Assembly: GCF_900184735.1 (NCBI RefSeq)
Contig: NZ_LT855388.1
Location: 186,001 to 250,000 of the forward strand
From: Paucisalibacillus globulus
GTDB lineage: Bacteria; Bacillota; Bacilli; Bacillales; Amphibacillaceae
Direction: 5' to 3'
Length of the DNA stretch: 64,000 nucleotides
Below the pieces are notes generated by a model that saw only the letters and a list, made by a program, of their open reading frames with translations, was not told the DNA's origin and ran no database searches. Positions 61,395-64,000 of the stretch are shown piece by piece (within the stretch, counting starts at the first letter, position 1; the number at the start of each line of letters is the position of its first letter). Position numbers and translations under genes: made by a program.

Positions 61395-62120
61395 ATGATT
61401 GGTTGCTTAATCATCCATGGGTTTACAGGTGGTCCACATGAATTGGAACCTCTAACAGAATATCTTAAAGAACGTACAGATTGGCATATAGTGGTTCCTA
61501 CTTTACCAGGTCACGGAAGAAAACTTGCTCTAGAAAATGTGAACTATAAGAGTTGGATAGAAACAGCGGAAGCATCCTTAAAGCAATTAAAGGAAAAGTA
61601 TGACGAGATATACGTGATAGGATTTTCTATGGGTGGGATGATTGCCGCTTATCTGGCAGCGAAATATAAGGTTGATAAGCTAGTGCTACTAGCTACTGCT
61701 GGAAAATACTTATCATTCAAGCAAATAAGTTTCGATATTGGAGAAATTGTAAGAGATGGCGTAACAGGGAAGTTACCACAAAACAAACTCTATCTCCATT
61801 ACAAGCGAAAACTCGGAAGTGTTCCTTTGAAAGCAAATCTTGAATTTTTAAAGCTGGTTCGGCTAACGAGAAAATCACTAAGAGAAGTGAAAGCTCCGGT
61901 TTTAATTGCCCAAGGTCAAATGGATAACATGGTACCATATAAGACTGCATACTATCTGGATAAGGAAATACCTTCAAAGCGTAAGGAAGTAGTATTTTTT
62001 GAACGATCTAGACATTTAATTTGTCTTGGTAATGACAAGGATACGTTAAATAGAATGGTCCATGAGTTTCTAGAGAGGCAGGTAGAAACGAAAGAGGTTC
62101 CGGCAGATTTAGTAAACTAA
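61395..62120 (+). CDS. Alpha/beta hydrolase (carboxylesterase Est30-like)
   Basis: A 241-residue serine esterase. The oxyanion region is IHGFTGGPHELEPLTEYL, the nucleophile elbow GFSMGG (Ser at about 82), the acid is Asp in APVLIAQGQMDNMVPYK, and the His is in RSRHLICLG. The small cap and length match the Bacillus/Geobacillus carboxylesterase Est30 family, which cleaves short acyl esters. AAAGGAG precedes the ATG. It converges on degV with a shared terminator. Confidence 0.9.
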   Translation: MIGCLIIHGFTGGPHELEPLTEYLKERTDWHIVVPTLPGHGRKLALENVNYKSWIETAEASLKQLKEKYDEIYVIGFSMGGMIAAYLAAKYKVDKLVLLATAGKYLSFKQISFDIGEIVRDGVTGKLPQNKLYLHYKRKLGSVPLKANLEFLKLVRLTRKSLREVKAPVLIAQGQMDNMVPYKTAYYLDKEIPSKRKEVVFFERSRHLICLGNDKDTLNRMVHEFLERQVETKEVPADLVN

Positions 62121-62170
62121 AAAGGTCTGTTCTATCACAATTTATGTTAGGTGATAGAAACAGACCTCCG
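62118..62170. terminator. Bidirectional terminator between esterase and degV genes
   Basis: AGGTCTGTTCTATCAC pairs with GTGATAGAAACAGACCT (one bulge), with T-runs on both sides. Confidence 0.8.
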
Positions 62171-62184
62171 TGTTTTTTACTATC

Positions 62185-63042
62185 TTATCTATCTTTGAAG
62201 AAAGAAATAACCAAAGCACCTTCCCCACCATACGTAGAGATTAACGGTCCCATTTCGGTTAAATATGTTTCTTTAAAGTTGTATTTTTCTTTTATTTCAG
62301 CAAGTACTGATTTTGCTCTTTCTGCTGCATTACAATGTGTCATAATTAACACCTTGTCTTCGACTGTTTTTACATACTCACCAATTTGGTCAACAAATCG
62401 TCGAATAGACTTTTTGTCTCCGCGTACTTTCTCAACAACTTCAATTGTTCCTTCGTCGCTAGCTTTCATTAACAGTTTGATATTTAATGTTTTAGCAAAT
62501 GTTCCTTTTACCTTATCGATTCTACCACCTAGAACCAAATTTTCTAATGTTTTGAGTACAAACAATGTGGCAGTATGCTTCACTTTTTCATTCAAATGAG
62601 CAACTAATTGTTCTAAAGAATAATTCTCTTGGATTTTTTCATGTGCCTCAGCTAGTAACAAAGCCTGTCCGCCAGAAGCTGTTTTAGCATTAATGACTTC
62701 AATTTTGCGAGTTGGATCTTCTTCTAATAGTAATTCTTTACCTGCGATAGCATTTTCGTAAGTACTACTTAATCCGCCAGATAAGCTAATCATCAATATT
62801 GATTTCGTTGGATCAACCTGCTTATAACCTTCATAAAAGTCATTCGGGCTTGGAGCAGCGGAACGAGGTAATTCTTTAGTTTCCTCTATTTTTTTATAAA
62901 AACTTTGAAGGTCGAGTTCAACACCACTTTTAAATTGCTCATCTTTAAAATTTAAATATAATGGAATGACCTTTATATTGATAGCGTCCATTAATTCCTT
63001 TGGGATATCGGCGCCGCCATCAGTCATTAACTGAATAGACAT
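62185..63042 (-). CDS. DegV family fatty-acid-binding protein
   Basis: A 285-residue DegV/FakB-type protein. LMTDGGADIPKELMDAINIKVIPLYL opens the fold, followed by SAAPSPNDFYEGY (Ser/Thr loop that binds the acyl carboxylate), LSGGLSSTYENA and GEGALVISFF at the end. Such proteins present fatty acids to the kinase FakA for phospholipid synthesis. No fakA is near. An AGGTGAT site precedes the ATG. Confidence 0.92.
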   Translation of the reverse strand: MSIQLMTDGGADIPKELMDAINIKVIPLYLNFKDEQFKSGVELDLQSFYKKIEETKELPRSAAPSPNDFYEGYKQVDPTKSILMISLSGGLSSTYENAIAGKELLLEEDPTRKIEVINAKTASGGQALLLAEAHEKIQENYSLEQLVAHLNEKVKHTATLFVLKTLENLVLGGRIDKVKGTFAKTLNIKLLMKASDEGTIEVVEKVRGDKKSIRRFVDQIGEYVKTVEDKVLIMTHCNAAERAKSVLAEIKEKYNFKETYLTEMGPLISTYGGEGALVISFFKDR

Positions 63043-63148
63043 AGAATCACCTATTTTTCTAGATTTGTTAGATTTATTATACCGTTTTTATGTAAATAAA
63101 TATAGTTACAACATACCGAAATCAAGTACATAAAACCAACTTAAATAG

Positions 63149-64000
63149 TCAACGTGTCCTTTTATGCAAGGTTACATTTGCTTTTCTTGTAGTACTCATG
63201 ATAAACAAAAACAAACCAAATATGACGATAGTACCCCCTAACCACTGGGACCAAGTAATCTTCTCTCCTAGAATAAAATATGCTAGTACTGATGCGCCAA
63301 TAGGTTCAAATACAATGGCCATGCTGATGGTTGAAGTACTTAACCATTTTAATGCCCAATTAAATAGTGTATGACCAAAGAAAGTTGGGATGACAGCAAG
63401 TGCTAAGAAAACAAGCCAATAATCGGTTGAATACCCGAAAAACGGGTTTTGTAATAATAAATTATAAAGTATTAGCGTAATAGAACTTACTCCATAAACT
63501 ACATAAGTATATGTCATCAAGGATAATCGTTTTCGTGCATTTTGTCCTAACAGAAAATAGGCTGTCACTGCAATAGCTGCAATAAAAGCCAAGATATCTC
63601 CAAATAATGCCATACCACTAACTTGGAAATCGCCCCAACTTATAATGACACTCCCGAAAAGAGCAATCACCATACTAATTATAGCCCCGGCAGAAAATCT
63701 TTCTTTGAAGAATAGATATGTACCGAGAAAGGCGAAGATCGGTTGAAGTGTGACCAACACCACAGAGCTTGCTACAGATGTATAATTTAGTGATTCGAAC
63801 CAGAGAATAAAATGAAAGGCTAGGAATATCCCAGCTAATGAAGATAGAAACCAATCTTTTTTTGTTATTAGTTTAAACTCATGGCGATATTTCCATAACA
63901 TGATCGGTGTCATCAGTAATACTGCAAGTAGTAATCGATAATTTGCAATAATTGCTGCTGGTGCATTACCAGCTAATTTAACTAAAACTGCCGATGTCGA
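63149..64000 (-). CDS. EamA/DMT family transporter, N-terminus beyond the window
   Basis: The reverse strand is open from the stop at 63149 to the window edge (283 visible codons). The frame continues upstream of the ATG at 63913 with STSAVLVKLAGNAPAAIIANYRLLLAVLL, a normal EamA first helix pair, so that internal ATG is not the start. Two EamA repeats give about nine visible hydrophobic segments; the second repeat begins near MALFGDILAFIAAIAV. EamA proteins are drug/metabolite exporters of varied substrate. Confidence 0.85.
   Translation of the reverse strand, partial: STSAVLVKLAGNAPAAIIANYRLLLAVLLMTPIMLWKYRHEFKLITKKDWFLSSLAGIFLAFHFILWFESLNYTSVASSVVLVTLQPIFAFLGTYLFFKERFSAGAIISMVIALFGSVIISWGDFQVSGMALFGDILAFIAAIAVTAYFLLGQNARKRLSLMTYTYVVYGVSSITLILYNLLLQNPFFGYSTDYWLVFLALAVIPTFFGHTLFNWALKWLSTSTISMAIVFEPIGASVLAYFILGEKITWSQWLGGTIVIFGLFLFIMSTTRKANVTLHKRTR

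Noticed and set aside
62144-62599. 151-codon plus-strand ORF opposite degV
   Set aside because: Antisense to DegV, which shows all its family motifs.

Overview
The window looks like a stretch of chromosome from a low-GC, Gram-positive Bacillaceae species, probably a halotolerant relative of Oceanobacillus, Ornithinibacillus or Virgibacillus. This rests on strong Shine-Dalgarno sites, GTG/TTG starts, a T-box leader, and gene sets that match Bacillus subtilis families (yclNOPQ, cssRS-htrB, ykoGH plus a PepSY protein, ykwC, yteA, yppG, typA). The genus is an inference. No rRNA, tRNA, CRISPR array or prophage was seen.

Layout. 0-9 kb: an amidase/VOC operon, aldo-keto reductase, deaminase, an RsgA GTPase behind a short leader ORF, a TetR regulator with its target membrane gene, type 2 IPP isomerase, and a DsbA-family oxidoreductase. 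9.5-13.7 kb: a Fur-controlled siderophore (petrobactin-type) importer, yclNOPQ, with a transposase-like scrap between yclP and yclQ. 13.7-14.5 kb: an IS200-type element with a solitary tnpA. 14.5-21 kb: a SurA-like lipoprotein, YbaN, MurB, and an ectoine/hydroxyectoine importer (ehuBCDA) split by a repeat element. 21-30 kb: a small YtzI-like protein, a ring-cleaving dioxygenase behind an MhqR-type operator, a PlsY paralogue, T-box-controlled prolyl-tRNA synthetase, and an M20 hydrolase next to an ArtPQR-like amino acid importer. 30-42 kb: TrhO, a leaderless BtuF-like protein, a cold-shock protein, YkwC, YteA, HtrB with CssRS, and TypA. 42-53 kb: a PQQ-type sugar dehydrogenase, thiolase, CapA, a PadR/DUF1129 operon with an extra small membrane protein, a DUF368 protein, and YkoGH with a PepSY protein. 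53-64 kb: a PhnD-C-E-E type importer followed by a 5'-nucleotidase-like phosphoesterase, an Ecs-like ABC exporter, YppG, an esterase, DegV and a truncated EamA transporter.

How the genes work together. Four complete ABC importers (siderophore, ectoine, amino acid, phosphonate-type) suggest a scavenging, osmotically stressed lifestyle. Envelope stress is covered by CssRS-HtrB and possibly YkoGH, and wall precursor recycling by MurB and the DUF368 protein. Electrophile stress is covered by the MhqR-box dioxygenase, and several other VOC proteins are present.

The least explained material is non-coding. It includes three copies of a roughly 0.5-kb palindromic, MITE-like element (2546-3055, about 19390-20011, 41787-42261), a triple 52-bp tandem repeat (29875-30029), a folded region downstream of the solitary tnpA, and a short ORF plus hairpin ahead of rsgA. 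Unusual coding points are a probable ATT start, a leaderless TetR gene, a DUF899-VOC fusion, a polyaspartate-tailed PepSY protein and an unlisted 39-residue membrane protein.
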